Of a stretch of 64,000 nucleotides of DNA, positions 16,386 through 27,109 are shown one piece after another. Where the stretch lies: assembly GCA_015179025.1 (NCBI GenBank), contig WHUX01000036.1, positions 124,001 to 188,000 on the forward strand. The letters run 5' to 3'. This DNA is from Terfezia claveryi. Taxonomy: Eukaryota > Ascomycota > Pezizomycetes > Pezizales > Pezizaceae. The notes under the pieces are model-generated. The model was not told the DNA's origin and did no database searches. It saw nothing but the letters and a program-made list of their open reading frames with translations. Each line of letters opens with the position of its first letter. Positions within the stretch are counted from its first letter, which is position 1. The position numbers and the translations under genes were made by a program.

Positions 16386-17054
16386 GTTGACCGAACCGGT
16401 GGGGGTAGGTCCTCGCGCTCCCATCAAGTTACAGTTGGACGCGCTTCCTCATTGCATGCACACTATATGTACTATGCAATGAAGGGGGATTTATAGAAGC
16501 TTTGATCGTGTGCAGGAGGATCGCAGCAGATTACATTCACATACATAACACAAGCCGTTTAGTTACTTTGTCGTGTCGAGTGCGCATGCATCCCTACGTC
16601 TTCACCAGCGCGAGAGCCACTGGGGCTTGAGTATGGGTCAGATATCGCAAAGAAGCCGTGTCCACCTCTGTGACGTGCCTTCAAAATTGTGCTGTGCTCC
16701 GTCGGTGATCAGACACTCCACATTCGCTGCGCTGCTCCAACATTATTGCCAGTCATACATATCTTGTACATATCTTGTGACTCTGGTTCCCACAGTTGAA
16801 CCATCCTAACAATTACGGTGATCACCAACACCGCAGTAGGGCCTATAAAACTCTATTCCGCTCCGCCTGGCGAGTACAACATCATTCGGACCCGTCTACC
16901 CTTTGAAAGCAACCCGAGCTTGCTCCAGCAGTAGTCGTTCTGCAAACTCACCGTCGCTACGGATACTTGCCCCTGCCACCAGAACAACGAGCTGCTGGTT
17001 CTATCTGCTGGATACCTTGAGGTAAATTGGTCGATACCCGACTTCAGGACCTCC

Positions 17055-17076
17055 TATTATTATTATTATTATTATT

Positions 17077-17109
<33 letters not shown>

Positions 17110-17142
17110 TTTTATTTTATTTTTATTTTTATTTTTTTTCCC
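17055..17142. repeat. TTA / TTTTTA microsatellite
   Basis: About eight TTA units are followed by repeated ATTTTT units. The run lies upstream of the Ser/Pro-rich gene and would fall in its promoter or 5' UTR. Confidence 0.85.
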
Positions 17143-17959
17143 TTTCGCCAAAAATATTTGTACTCTCGGTATCAAATCCGACACCGTACATACCGGCCTG
17201 AGGGCTCAGACTGTGTGCACAGCCCGCGGTGATCTGCTATCCCAGTTTTCACCAGTCCGGTCGATATTGTTATCGTACTCGCTTTTCCCCTTTGCTGTCC
17301 AAGTCTGTTGTTGCCCGCTCGCTCGTCGTTTTTGAGCAGACAGCCCTCCCCCCTTCGCACTGATTCACTCGCTACATACATTCGTTGTTCTCTCACCCGC
17401 CTCACTTCCTCAACTTCCGCACTTTTTTCTCGCTCACAGAGAAACGCAGCGCCTCGTTCCTTACGGACTGGTGTAGTTTATACAGCAACCTCTCCTATCC
17501 CCAACCCACCCCCCCACCCCGGAGATATTTACTCTCGAGATCAGCCCTGACGTTATCAGTGCTGTCGATTGGCCTCATACAAGTCTTCCCCTTCGTCGTC
17601 CGGCGGTTCCCCAACCGGCACGAGGTCGAAGCTCTCTGATCGGAGAGGCACACTCCCACCACACCAACGCAGACTTCCTCCGCCCTCTGCTTCACGATTT
17701 ATAAACCTGCCTCTATCATCCCTCTCCCTCGCTATCGTCACAATCTAAATCATCTCTGAACGCAACCTACATGCTCCACCGCCCTGCCTCTTCCTGATTC
17801 CCTTTCGTCCCCTCGATTTAATTTTTCTTCCCACTCCAATTACCCTTGAGCCCACCAATCCCAGCGCAACACATTTTGGTCATCCAACCCTCGCTCGGCA
17901 CTCCAAGTTTGTGTTCCACTCCCATCCGGTTTCTCCCCCCCCCCCCCACCTCTACTTAC

Positions 17960-19007
17960 ATGCGAAACCTCGACTACGATCTCCTCCGCTCTACTTCACC
18001 CCCGAGCCCCCGCGTAGCGACCCCTACGCTTATCCCTACACACGCCACGATCATGTCCCAGAGAGCCGCTGGGGCATCTTCCTCTTCATCCTCCCCCACT
18101 TTACCGCTTTCTTCAAGCCACACATATTCATTCCCAACCCCACTGTCCCCTGACTTCATTTCTTCTTCGCCTTCGTCGTACAGAGAGCCAACCTCAGCAC
18201 TTTTCGCCCCCAACAACAACGAGCATCACCCGTCACGGGCATCCTCTGTCTCTAGCGTAGCTTCCGTCGCTGCAGGGAAAGTCGGTCCTAAGATTTCACC
18301 TGCTCCTACTACGGTCAAACAAAAACATTACTGGAATTATTACCACTCTGACTTCGACATGGATTCGTCTGCCTCTATGCAAAATTCACAGAGCCCGCGA
18401 CCTGACGATATTGTAAATGCCGCCGTCGGGGGCAATAATAATAATGATCTGTATTTCGGACCCGATGGTCAGGACACCGAAGCTATCCTTCCACTACCAC
18501 CAGCACCACCCCCACCGAGGTACACTAGAACAGGTCAACTGATTCCGGAAGGTAAGGTTATGATGGTTAATGGAGGGTGTGTTGGGGAAGGTGACTGGAA
18601 ACGAAGTGAGTCCCAAAATGCTACAATTTTTGACCTTCATTAACTAATACCCCGATTATAGCAAATGGCGCCATTCAGTCGATGTTTGAGCCACTACACC
18701 ACGTTCTCACACACGAAGGCAAAGTTCCTCTTGTGCTACCATCAAACGGTTTCTGGTTAAGAGCTATGACCGGTATGCGCGTTCTATCTGTACCCCGTGA
18801 TAGCAGTACTGACCTAGTAAATCTAGACCAAGCGGTGCTGGAACTATGCAGAGCCTATGACATCGAGCCGGACCCAGAGGGAGATGCCAGGAAAAATCGA
18901 GCTGCGTTCTTAAGTAAGTCTACAGCAAACGCATCCCCCCTTGATTGCATTACTAACATTGCGACGTAGACTACCTCGGTGCTACCTATCTTGCTGCCGT
19001 TGTTTAG
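17960..19007 (+). CDS. Ser/Pro-rich protein of unknown function
   Basis: Not recognised. Two in-frame ATGs are possible, 17960 (MRNLDYDLL) and 18053 (MSQRAAGASSSSSS); the second begins the more homogeneous region. The N-terminal part is Ser/Pro/Ala-rich. It is followed by KQKHYWNYYHSDFDMDSS, a NNNND run, a PPAPPPP run and RYTRTGQLIPEGKVMMVNG. Two canonical introns are visible: GTGAGT..TTATAG (18606-18660) and GTAAGT..GACGTAG (18914-18969). These lead into a more compact domain with EPLHHVLTHEGKVPLVLPSN, GFWLRAMTGMRVLSVP and LVNLDQAVLELCRAYDIEPD. It ends YLGATYLAAVV. Proper splice sites and a compact C-terminal domain argue for a real gene. The 5' leader appears very long. Confidence 0.7.
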
Positions 19008-22000
19008 ACAATTACAGAGCAGGCCTTGTTGCATTGGCGTTCATTTTACGTATACCACGTCAGTGTTGAAGCGAACAAAACAAACAGTTCTATTTATTAC
19101 GGAGAAGACAGTTTTGAATTGGAGTTCAGGTCATGAAATGGTGTGCATTGAGCGTGACTGAGGCTTTTTAATATTTGTTCGAGTTCACTTTTTGATATCA
19201 CCCTTATCTTTTACTCGAATGATACTTCCTCTTGAAACCCATTAACACAGTTTATGTTTATTTTGTTTTAGGGTATTTGGAGGGTTCTTGTAGAAGGTCT
19301 TACTGCTAGATTTGGATTTGTCTTCATACCACTTATTACTAATGCCTGGAGGGTATTCATGTTCGCTTCTCTTTTGTATTCTGGGTACCGGCGTTGGCAG
19401 TTCACTTCTGTTACCCTACGTTTATACGTTTATACCATTTCTCAACAGAAAGAATTACTACTTATCATAGCCCCGCGTATTGTTTTTTTTTTTTTTTCAA
19501 GTCAACTTTTTCTATTCATTCCGACACGTACAATAACGTCACATATGCGTTGGCGCGTCATGCATCAATCCTATCATTCATGTGTCTGATCCTCTCGATC
19601 CAACCCGTCCTTTCACATCACCCCACCCCACCTCCCCCCTCCCAACCTAGCATACGGGCGAGACTTGCTATCCTATCGCTTCAGCCTCTTGCATGTATAA
19701 GTAGCCTCTCTGTATCTTATTGTTTTTCTTTTTGTAATATCATTTTTGGTCGTATGAGCAAATGAGAATAGAGTGGGGTTGAGTTGAGGGGTAGAGGTTG
19801 ACACGACATAGAGGCAGCAAACGTTTTTTTTTTTTTTTTTTTTTTTTTTGATTTCCTCTTTCATAACCTTGTGCTACAATTTGTGTTTAAAAATCCCATT
19901 TTCCCATCTTTGTACTAGACTAATTTCCTTATGTAGGTAATAAAAATGCCGATTTATCATCAATAAACAACTGTCCTAGATCTCATCTTTGGAAGCCAGT
20001 GCCCCATTTCCGTCAATCTTCTAATAAACAAAGTCCGCCTTTCTCTCAGCCCCGTTGTAACCTTCTAGAACTTGTTAGGAGTAGAGAATGCCTCGCTTGA
20101 TTGCTTCCAGTATATCTCCCCAATTCAAGGTAGTCTATGGAGCTACCTATGCTGCTATCGGGGGCTATGGGGTCTGCGAGGGGTAGTGCAACCAGACTAA
20201 ATTTCCCCTCCATCTTTCGGTAAATGACAGGGCGGACATGCCTTTATGGAGGGGGCATAATATAAGTGACGTTTTTTTTTTTTTCTTTTTTTTTTTTCCC
20301 CCAAACATCTCTTCTTTATCTTTAATTTTATCTTATCATCATTGCTTTTCAGCATGGTTCAAGGGGGAATGAAATCATCTATGCCAATTGTGAAAAAAAA
20401 AATTCAAAAAAAGCCTAGGGAATTGGGGAATTGGAGTGTGTGTTTGGCCCTATAAGGTTCGGAGGGGGTTAGGTAGGTTAATAGTACCTAGGGGGTATAT
20501 TATTATATAGTAGTAGTTTGTTGTTTTATCGTTTTATTTCGTTTTGTCGTGCTGGAGATGATGTATATAATAAGTGCTCTGATTTTCTCCCATTCCCAAT
20601 AAAAGGGAACGAAATCGCCTATGGCAGACTTCCCCTTTGAGTAGTACTATGTCTTGGCGTACCCAGAGGGGGGGGGGGCGACGTCAACTAGGCCCTATAA
20701 CGAGGCTGAATGTACAATTATGTTTCACCGGTCCACAACAACATCTCCCACACCTCTAAACCCAATGAAAATCAAGAGCATGCGGGGTATTGCAGCGGCC
20801 AAGTGGGGGTGAACTCAAATAATCAATATATATATATACCTACATATCTCCCCCTCCCTGAACAAATCATCCTGCGGGCATGCATTCCGCCGGCAAAAGA
20901 AACATCATGTTCATGTTCATGCACATTGGCCGCGGACAAAGCACTGGGGGATATTAACTCCCCAGCATTTGGAAATCTATGTGTTAGAGGGGAGGGGAGG
21001 GAGGGAACTGTTTCTCCGGTTTTTGCTTGCCCGCATATCAGTACTGTTGCATGAGGTTCTGAGGTAGATCGCTTTCGTTAAGTACCGAGGGCTGAGATTG
21101 TAGAGTTTACATTCACTGTAAGCTGTGCTGTCTTACCGGTGTTAATTAATCAATCAATCACAGGTACATTCACATGCGCACCGCGCCGGCCACGGCCACG
21201 GCGTTGCGGGCCACTGGTCAACAGTTCCAAAGAAGCCTTTTTGTGAGGGCTTTAATTACGGCGTGCGTATAGTGTACATGTACATCTTACGTTCCACACC
21301 ATTCATATGCAATCAATTTATGTGAGTGGTGTTTTATTGGTTATAACGTTGTTAGATCTACAAGGTGGGAGATTGCCATACATTATTGGGCGGTTAATTG
21401 CCCGTGTTTGATGGTAATTCGCATTGCCCATGTCCACCTTCCAGCCCCGTGCTCAATTCATTTATACATAGGTTCCAAACCTTTTGTTGGTTGGAATTGC
21501 GGCCCTCGATCGACAGGTTTTGAGATTGATCGACGGGAAGGTTCAACGTGGGGAAACATGAAGATCTCTTCCGTGCGTGGATGTTTCATACGTAGGGCGT
21601 TTACATAGGGATTGGGACACGGGAGGGGCATTGATATCGATAACAAGTCTTTCCGAATCGTCGGCATAGATTGGATTGGATGGGGAACCACAGCCTGCCC
21701 AGCTAGATCGTGGGACTTCACAAACGAAAGTCCCGAAGGAAGCCATTGGTCAGCAAACGAGGAATGAGATGATCCTTGAGACACATGCTTGAGAAATTTC
21801 ACGGTATCGGCGGATCAGGGCAATATCGCGGAATATGTATAGTAGGCGGTCGCGAGCATGCATAAAATAAGAATATGGCCATCTAGTTAACAACATTTAG
21901 GATATTAATTCCTCCTACTCCCCTCTTACCAAGTCTCTCCCGATCCCCAGCCTCCCCACCTCAATCTCCGATGCGCACTAAAAATCATACTTTTAGTATC

Positions 22001-22010
22001 GGTCTAGGCG
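19008..22010. other. gene-free, homopolymer-rich region
   Basis: No gene can be supported over 3 kb. It contains T-runs at 19487-19498, 19824-19849 and around 20270-20297, a G-run at 20673-20682, and the repeat relative at 20173-20199. Short ORFs at 20710-21054 and 21458-21802 show no recognisable motif. Confidence 0.5.
20173..20199 (-). repeat. 27-nt relative of the TAGTCTGG family
   Basis: On the minus strand it begins TAGTCTGGTTGCACTACC and is identical over 27 nt to the start of the insert at 33900-33927. The flanks (GCTATGGGG and AATTTCCCC) are not direct repeats, so this copy lacks a visible target duplication. Confidence 0.7.
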
Positions 22011-23361
22011 CTAAAGAGATACTGTCTCAAATCCCTCCTCAGTCTTCTTTGAAGAATCTGGCGATGCCACATCTCCCAAGCCAAATTCAGGTTTGGCTGG
22101 TGTAATTTCCTTCTCCTTTTGCTTTTCGTCTCTCTCCTCATCTCCTTCATCGTTAGATACTGCAGCCCACTCCTCTGTATGTGAATTAGCTTGAGTTGCC
22201 GCTGCAGCCACTTCATCCAGATTCTCGGGAATACCCTCTTTCGGTGGCTGAAGAGGTAGTTCCTTCCGCTCAGGAGATGGTGAATTTTGTCTCAGGTCAG
22301 GGGTCTGCGCAGGAGTCGATCCCGCTGAACTAGCAGCTTGTGCAGCCACCGCGTCCAATGAATTCTTTGGCTGTGGCTGCTCCTGCTGCTGCTGCTGTTG
22401 TTGTTGCTGATGTTGTTGTTGTTGTTGTTGTTGTTGCTGTTGTTGTTGTTGTTGCTGCTTGCTGTTGTTGACCCAGACTAGCTGTCCCAGGCCTAGGCCC
22501 ACGCTCTCGCAAGGGTGGTCTCATCAGTCTTGGGTCCGCCGTGAGGTAGTACGCCCTCACGCCTACAATTCCCCCCTCACTCTCACATGCCTCAACCCAC
22601 TCCGGCCTCACCACGGGAATATTCATCTCGACCGCACGCTCCCATGCCTGTCCCCTCCCTTCCGTACAAACAAAATGTGTAGTGTCAATCTTGTAACGGC
22701 TTCGCACCAATCCTTAACAATGTAGTCTCTAATTGCTCCTTAGCCTCAGGTGGCATCACTCCAGGACACACCGTGATACCAGAGAGATCTGTCAACTTTT
22801 GCGTCTTGACCATAACCTGGTCACTACTGTACGTTCCCGCACTAGTTTTCAGTACTACCGGTATGTGGAATGTGTACTCGGTATTCACTGCCAATCCTGA
22901 TATCTTTGTTGTCGTGAACAACGTCGGGTTGGGTAACGACCCAGACTTGGCACCATTACAGCGTCAGCGACCTGAGGGTTGCCGTGGCCAGATTGATGGG
23001 GTCCTATTCTAGGACAACAGAGGTCTGAGTGACATTGCGGGTACGTAGCTGGGGCTTCGTGGGTGAGTGAATCCCGAATTGGCTGAAGATCTCCTCTTGT
23101 AAGTAGGCAAAGGTGTTACGGCAGACCTGGATGTCGACTATAGATCCAAAGAAAATGCCATTCGGCAGGAGGATGCTGGGGACTCTATCTAGACGGAGGA
23201 GAGATTAGCTCTGCAAACCCAGCACCCAGCCCCTCCCCTCTCCTACTGCCACTGCCACGAAGTGAGACATTCGATGAAAGGGAGATCTCACCAGCCTTCG
23301 ATCCTCTGTCAGAAGAATTGCAACTCCGGCATCTACCTTACCAACCGTTAAAGATAATAGC
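22011..23361 (-). pseudogene. CHS5: CHS5-like (exomer subunit) gene, multiply disrupted
   Basis: Similar to Chs5, the exomer scaffold that carries chitin synthase from Golgi to plasma membrane. The order is right: N-terminal LTVGKVDAGVAILLTEDRR, an intron GTGAGA..GTCTAG, ILLPNGIFFGSIVDIQVCRN, a fibronectin-III part with TKISGLAVNTEYTFHIPV, then a BRCT part with IDTTHFVCTEGRGQAWERA and VRPEWVEACESEGGIVGVRA, then a Gln-rich acidic tail. Lesions: one base missing after the intron (GAGTCCCC where a frame for EFP is expected); TGG to TAG after TQTSVVLE; about 5 nt missing after LRSLTL; a frame change between IGAKPLQ and KIDTTHF; an extra base at the poly-Q start; and no ATG next to LTVGKVDAG. Introns cannot explain these. 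It reads as a recently decayed copy. Confidence 0.8.
22381..22460 (-). repeat. CAA/CAG triplet repeat (poly-Gln)
   Basis: A run of about 25 CAA/CAG codons inside the CHS5-like sequence. On the plus strand it appears as TTG/CTG repeats. The frame changes at its 5' edge, where one G interrupts the triplet register. Confidence 0.85.
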
Positions 23362-23459
23362 GGGGGCAGCAGCCCGTTGGATATGGGATGAAATTGGCGA
23401 TACGGAAGCTCTAGTGTGTAAATTTGTAACATGTGGCTATTATGAGGGCTAAGGAGTGA

Positions 23460-24802
23460 CAGGATTTTGGTAACAAGATTGGCTTGAGCTCTCTTAAGCC
23501 GTATTGGTGCAAAACATACTCCGTACCAAAATACTTTAATATTGAAATAACTATGTACGTAAATTCGTCGCGTTGAATGTCTAGAAAATAATAATATTGC
23601 CTCAATTTCTGACCAGACATGATAAGGTCCTAAATATGTACCTGTTCTTGATGAAGGTAGGACAGTATGGGATTCCAAGGTCCTGCACAACAGTAAGAGT
23701 GCAAGTATTAGAGGTTTCAGGGGATGGTATGACAACATCAATAGTCTTCAAAATCTCCTCACCAATTATCGTTCCAGCAAGGTAGGATCCCATGTTTTGG
23801 CGTGAATGTGAATGGAAATACCATCAAGGGCAGTTACTGGCCGAGCGAAGTAGACGTACTCCAGTAGGTCAGGAGAATAGTTAAGCTGTCGCACGACTTG
23901 TTTGGATATCGGCTGGCAACCATTTCAGATGTCCTACACAAACGAAGATAAGTGATAAAGTCAAGTTGGTTCTATAGTCACAAACATATAATCCATACTG
24001 CCCTTCGCGCCCCTCCTCTCACCGAGGATCAAGGGCCTTATTCCATAGGATCTCGAAACCCAATGGTACCAAACCCTTCAAGTCAGATGTGTGCCAAACG
24101 CATGCTTGAATTAAAGTCCTCACCAGCAAGCATAGCGACACATACATAGCCTCTTTGGCACATCTCATAAACACCACCAAGAGCTCCGAAAAGGTCATCC
24201 TCATTTACACGAGATTCTCCAGTCTCTTGTAACTTGCTAGCGAAGATATTGAGAAGTGTCTCGGAATTCGAATCCCTATAGGCTTCATGGTCTAGATATA
24301 ATTTCGCAGGGCGGAGACATTAATGAGGTTCCAATCTACACAAGATATAAGTGACGTTTCTCAGAAAAATATGAGAGAATATTTACATGAGCGAAGCAAA
24401 TCCCATATGGAGAAGTTTACATAAAAGCTGCGCCTCCGCATTTGCCTAGGAATACCTTGCTGTAATTACCATCGAGTGCCATGTCAGAGAAAAGTTTCCT
24501 AATTACCAAGAACGGATTTTCATTGAAGTCCAAGAAAAATATAATGGTAGATTGATAGTAAAAACCGTGGGTTCCAAGCAATGGATGGAAGAAGATACAA
24601 TGTCCTAGGCCCATGAAGCCAGGAAGATCTTTTATCCGACGTCCATTCTGGAAAACGTGGGCGGCCATGCCGTTCCCTTTACACTAAAATATCCGTCCTC
24701 CACCAGCAACATGTTGTGATTCCACAAGCATCTTGTCCCCTGTATTGTAATAGGTACAATGCTTCATGTAAAGCCTCCGCCTAGGGCCAGAATTCCGCAC
24801 AT
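23460..24802 (-). pseudogene. ADE4: ADE4-like amidophosphoribosyltransferase, heavily disrupted
   Basis: Glutamine PRPP amidotransferase catalyses the first committed step of purine synthesis. Remnants occur in order on the minus strand. At ATG 24802 comes MCGILAL, keeping the Ntn nucleophile Cys2, then EALHEALYLLQYRGQDACGI (His of the usual LLQHRGQ is Tyr). Near 24668 is NGMAAHVFQNGRRIKDLPGF followed by MGLGH. Then come ANAEAQ, SPYGICFAH, NIFASKLQETGESRVNEDDL, FGALGGVYEMCQRGYVCVAM, GFRDPMGIRPL and DVVIPSPETSNTCTLTVVQD. Last is GIPYCPTFIKNRYIFRT, then MSGQKLRQ. These lie in several frames with stops and small indels, and similarity fades after about 23600. The 3' end is replaced by sequence leading into the CHS5-like remnant. 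An intact copy elsewhere is expected, because the enzyme is needed for purine prototrophy. Confidence 0.82.
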
Positions 24803-27087
24803 TTTACCTGTGTTTAACGTTACATTAGCGATGGCAACCAGACAACATAATTGATGTAAAAAGAGCAGCTATATTGGGGTTGATCAAATAGACAAGAAAC
24901 TCTGCAGTGTTGGGTCTTAAACTTCTTGGAAGCCTAAAATTCTAATAAATTGGCATATATCATCATAATACCGGCGGGTAAAACATTAAGGGAATGGCCG
25001 AGATTACTAACCTGTCGTAAGAAAGGAATTGGGGGCAGTGAATTATGAAAAGGATCTGGTCCTATGGTGAAGAGAATATCTCAATTAAAGAACACCCAAT
25101 GAGATGAGGAGGAAGCCGGTGAATGTCGATGTGTTCAGCTGGAGTGAGTAGGCCTATAAACTGGAAATTTGTTCACTTTCTTATGAATTTGCGAAGCTTT
25201 AGAGACAAAAGACTAGACGAGCTAGCTACAGAAAAAAAATTGATAGAACAAACAATTTTTAGTCTCATCTTGAAGCAGACCCTCGATCCCTTGCTGACTA
25301 AATGTCTGTTGATGCCTCGACACTTGGACGTATTACATGCATCGCATCTTGCTATATCAATGGATGTGCCAATCAATGCAGGGCATCTGAGATGATATCT
25401 GTGTGTGTATGAAGATTCTGTATAGTGAGCACCTGCGTCTAGTTGGTGAACAGATATTTATTGTAACGTATGTTGTATTTCGCAGCTGCATATATACTGA
25501 TACAAAGTTAGAGCCTAGGCACATGCCCGTCTTGCAGTGAAGCAAGCGAAAGCGTCAAGTTTCACGAGAGGCACGGGCAAGATGAAGAAACCCAAGATCC
25601 GGACTGGCTGATATTCCAAGGATATCAAACTCGAGTTGAGAGCAAGATAGTGTTATGATGTAACTAATCAAGGCAGGGAATGAGGCTGCCTGGAGTAGTG
25701 CATAAATTACCCTGTCTCGTCCAACCCCTAGCTGTTGTGTAGCCATACCACAAGTTGAATGTTTAAAGATTTTAAAGAAAGAAAAAGAGGAAGAAGCAGA
25801 GGGAGGTGTGGAGGCTGGAAAAAACACTCGGCCAGTTAAGCAGAGTCTGGATAGAATAATACAGCTAAGTAAGGTACAAGCCTACATCCTGAACATTTTT
25901 ATTTCTTCTACAGTTTAGAAGGTTCTGTTCGAACTTCTTATGGCTACTGTAATTACAACTCTTTTAATAAGGCGTTCGGAGCTAGTGGTGGCTTCAGACC
26001 TCAATGCCTCAGGGGACTCTCTCCACTGTTCCCATCTCTACTCCACGAAGATATCTGGGAGATGTGTGTTCAAGTACTTACCTCAAGCTTTCTGATGCAC
26101 GAAATCTGTGTGGATAAAGTTGTATTCAATGCCCAAGACCTCTCGGCGATTGATTTTGTGAAATTCAGGGTCCAGGGCCTGCTACAAGGCATCGACTGTG
26201 CATATCGATATCTGGGTACGACACAACCTCCAGAATGCTAAGACGATCTCGAAGAAACAGAAGTACTCAAGCAGAGAAAGCAAGCTTCCCTAGAAGAAAC
26301 GTGCTCGTTCAGCTATATATTCAGTCGACCAACCAAACTTCAGAGCCCCTTACCTGATGCTTCGAGAAGCTCCAGCGGCCCGCTTGGCAATAGGCCCAGT
26401 GCATACATGGAGTCGCCTGCCTATGGCCAGCTCTGCATTATGCAGATGGAGCCACCCGTGCTGTGGTTGATCCTCCTCCCTTCCTGCAGTGTTTGAAGTT
26501 TGTACGCTGTTTGCTTTCATTGATATGTTTGTACCATATACCTCTCTTGCCAGTGGAGTGGGGGCTTCTGATCGCTTCTATATCCAATCTCCATCATACA
26601 TCTTGATATCCTCTTCCGTCCTCTCCCTACCTCACATGTCTTCACGCACAGATTCAATTCTATACTTGTGATACTAGTTGAGGCCGGCTGGTGACATCAA
26701 TTTGCCTCACCAAAGGAGCAACTGATTGCACTTTGTTGTCACCACCAGTGGATTTCTTAGCTGGGGCAAGAAGAGATAAATTTGTAGCACGAAAAGCAGT
26801 ATGTCTCTGAGAAGTAGGGAGGACAGTGAATGTGCAGTGATCGAGGTTGGAACAGGTACGTGGGTGCCCTAGATCTCCTAGGCCACCGTCTGGAGCACTT
26901 CACATCGAGCGAGCTTCATTCCAGAGGCGAATACACTAATGCTGAAATACACAGAGAGACTGAGACAAAGAAGGAGACTCTCGAGTTCGAGTTCAAACCC
27001 TCTATTAGTAGACTTGACCCATACAGTCATAAATTTAATAGATGATGGTTGATCCCTCCCATGTTGATTATTGGCGATGTGGGCTGA
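24803..27087. other. region without supportable genes
   Basis: About 2.3 kb upstream of the methyltransferase. Several ORFs of 60-90 residues exist on both strands, but none shows a motif or plausible splice context. It may contain further decayed sequence and an unresolved first exon of the methyltransferase, for example ATG 26830 before a GTACGT donor at 26857. Confidence 0.45.
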
Positions 27088-27109
27088 CACAAGCTAGGCC
27101 ATATATTAG

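Larger units (their letters stand above)
14941..17959. other. long gene-free stretch and 5' region of the Ser/Pro-rich gene
   Basis: Three kilobases without a supportable gene. The last part (about 17160-17950) is strongly pyrimidine-rich and looks like a long 5' UTR or promoter for the gene starting at 17960. It contains a TTATT-type microsatellite and a micro-insertion, listed separately. Confidence 0.5.

Noticed and set aside
16366..20199. A 3.8-kb transposon bounded by inverted TAGTCTGG ends and carrying the Ser/Pro-rich gene
   Set aside because: The flanks at 16357 and 20200 do not match each other, the enclosed gene has ordinary spliced structure and no transposase motif, and the left copy has its own near-duplicate flank.
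21458..21802. 114-codon minus-strand frame as a gene
   Set aside because: No motif, no splice context and no composition signal distinguishes it from chance.
24837..24845. CAACCAGAC as another family copy
   Set aside because: It lacks the terminal TA and no flanking direct repeats are visible. The same holds for AGTCTGGTTACAC at 61567 and for CAACCAGAC near 13398.
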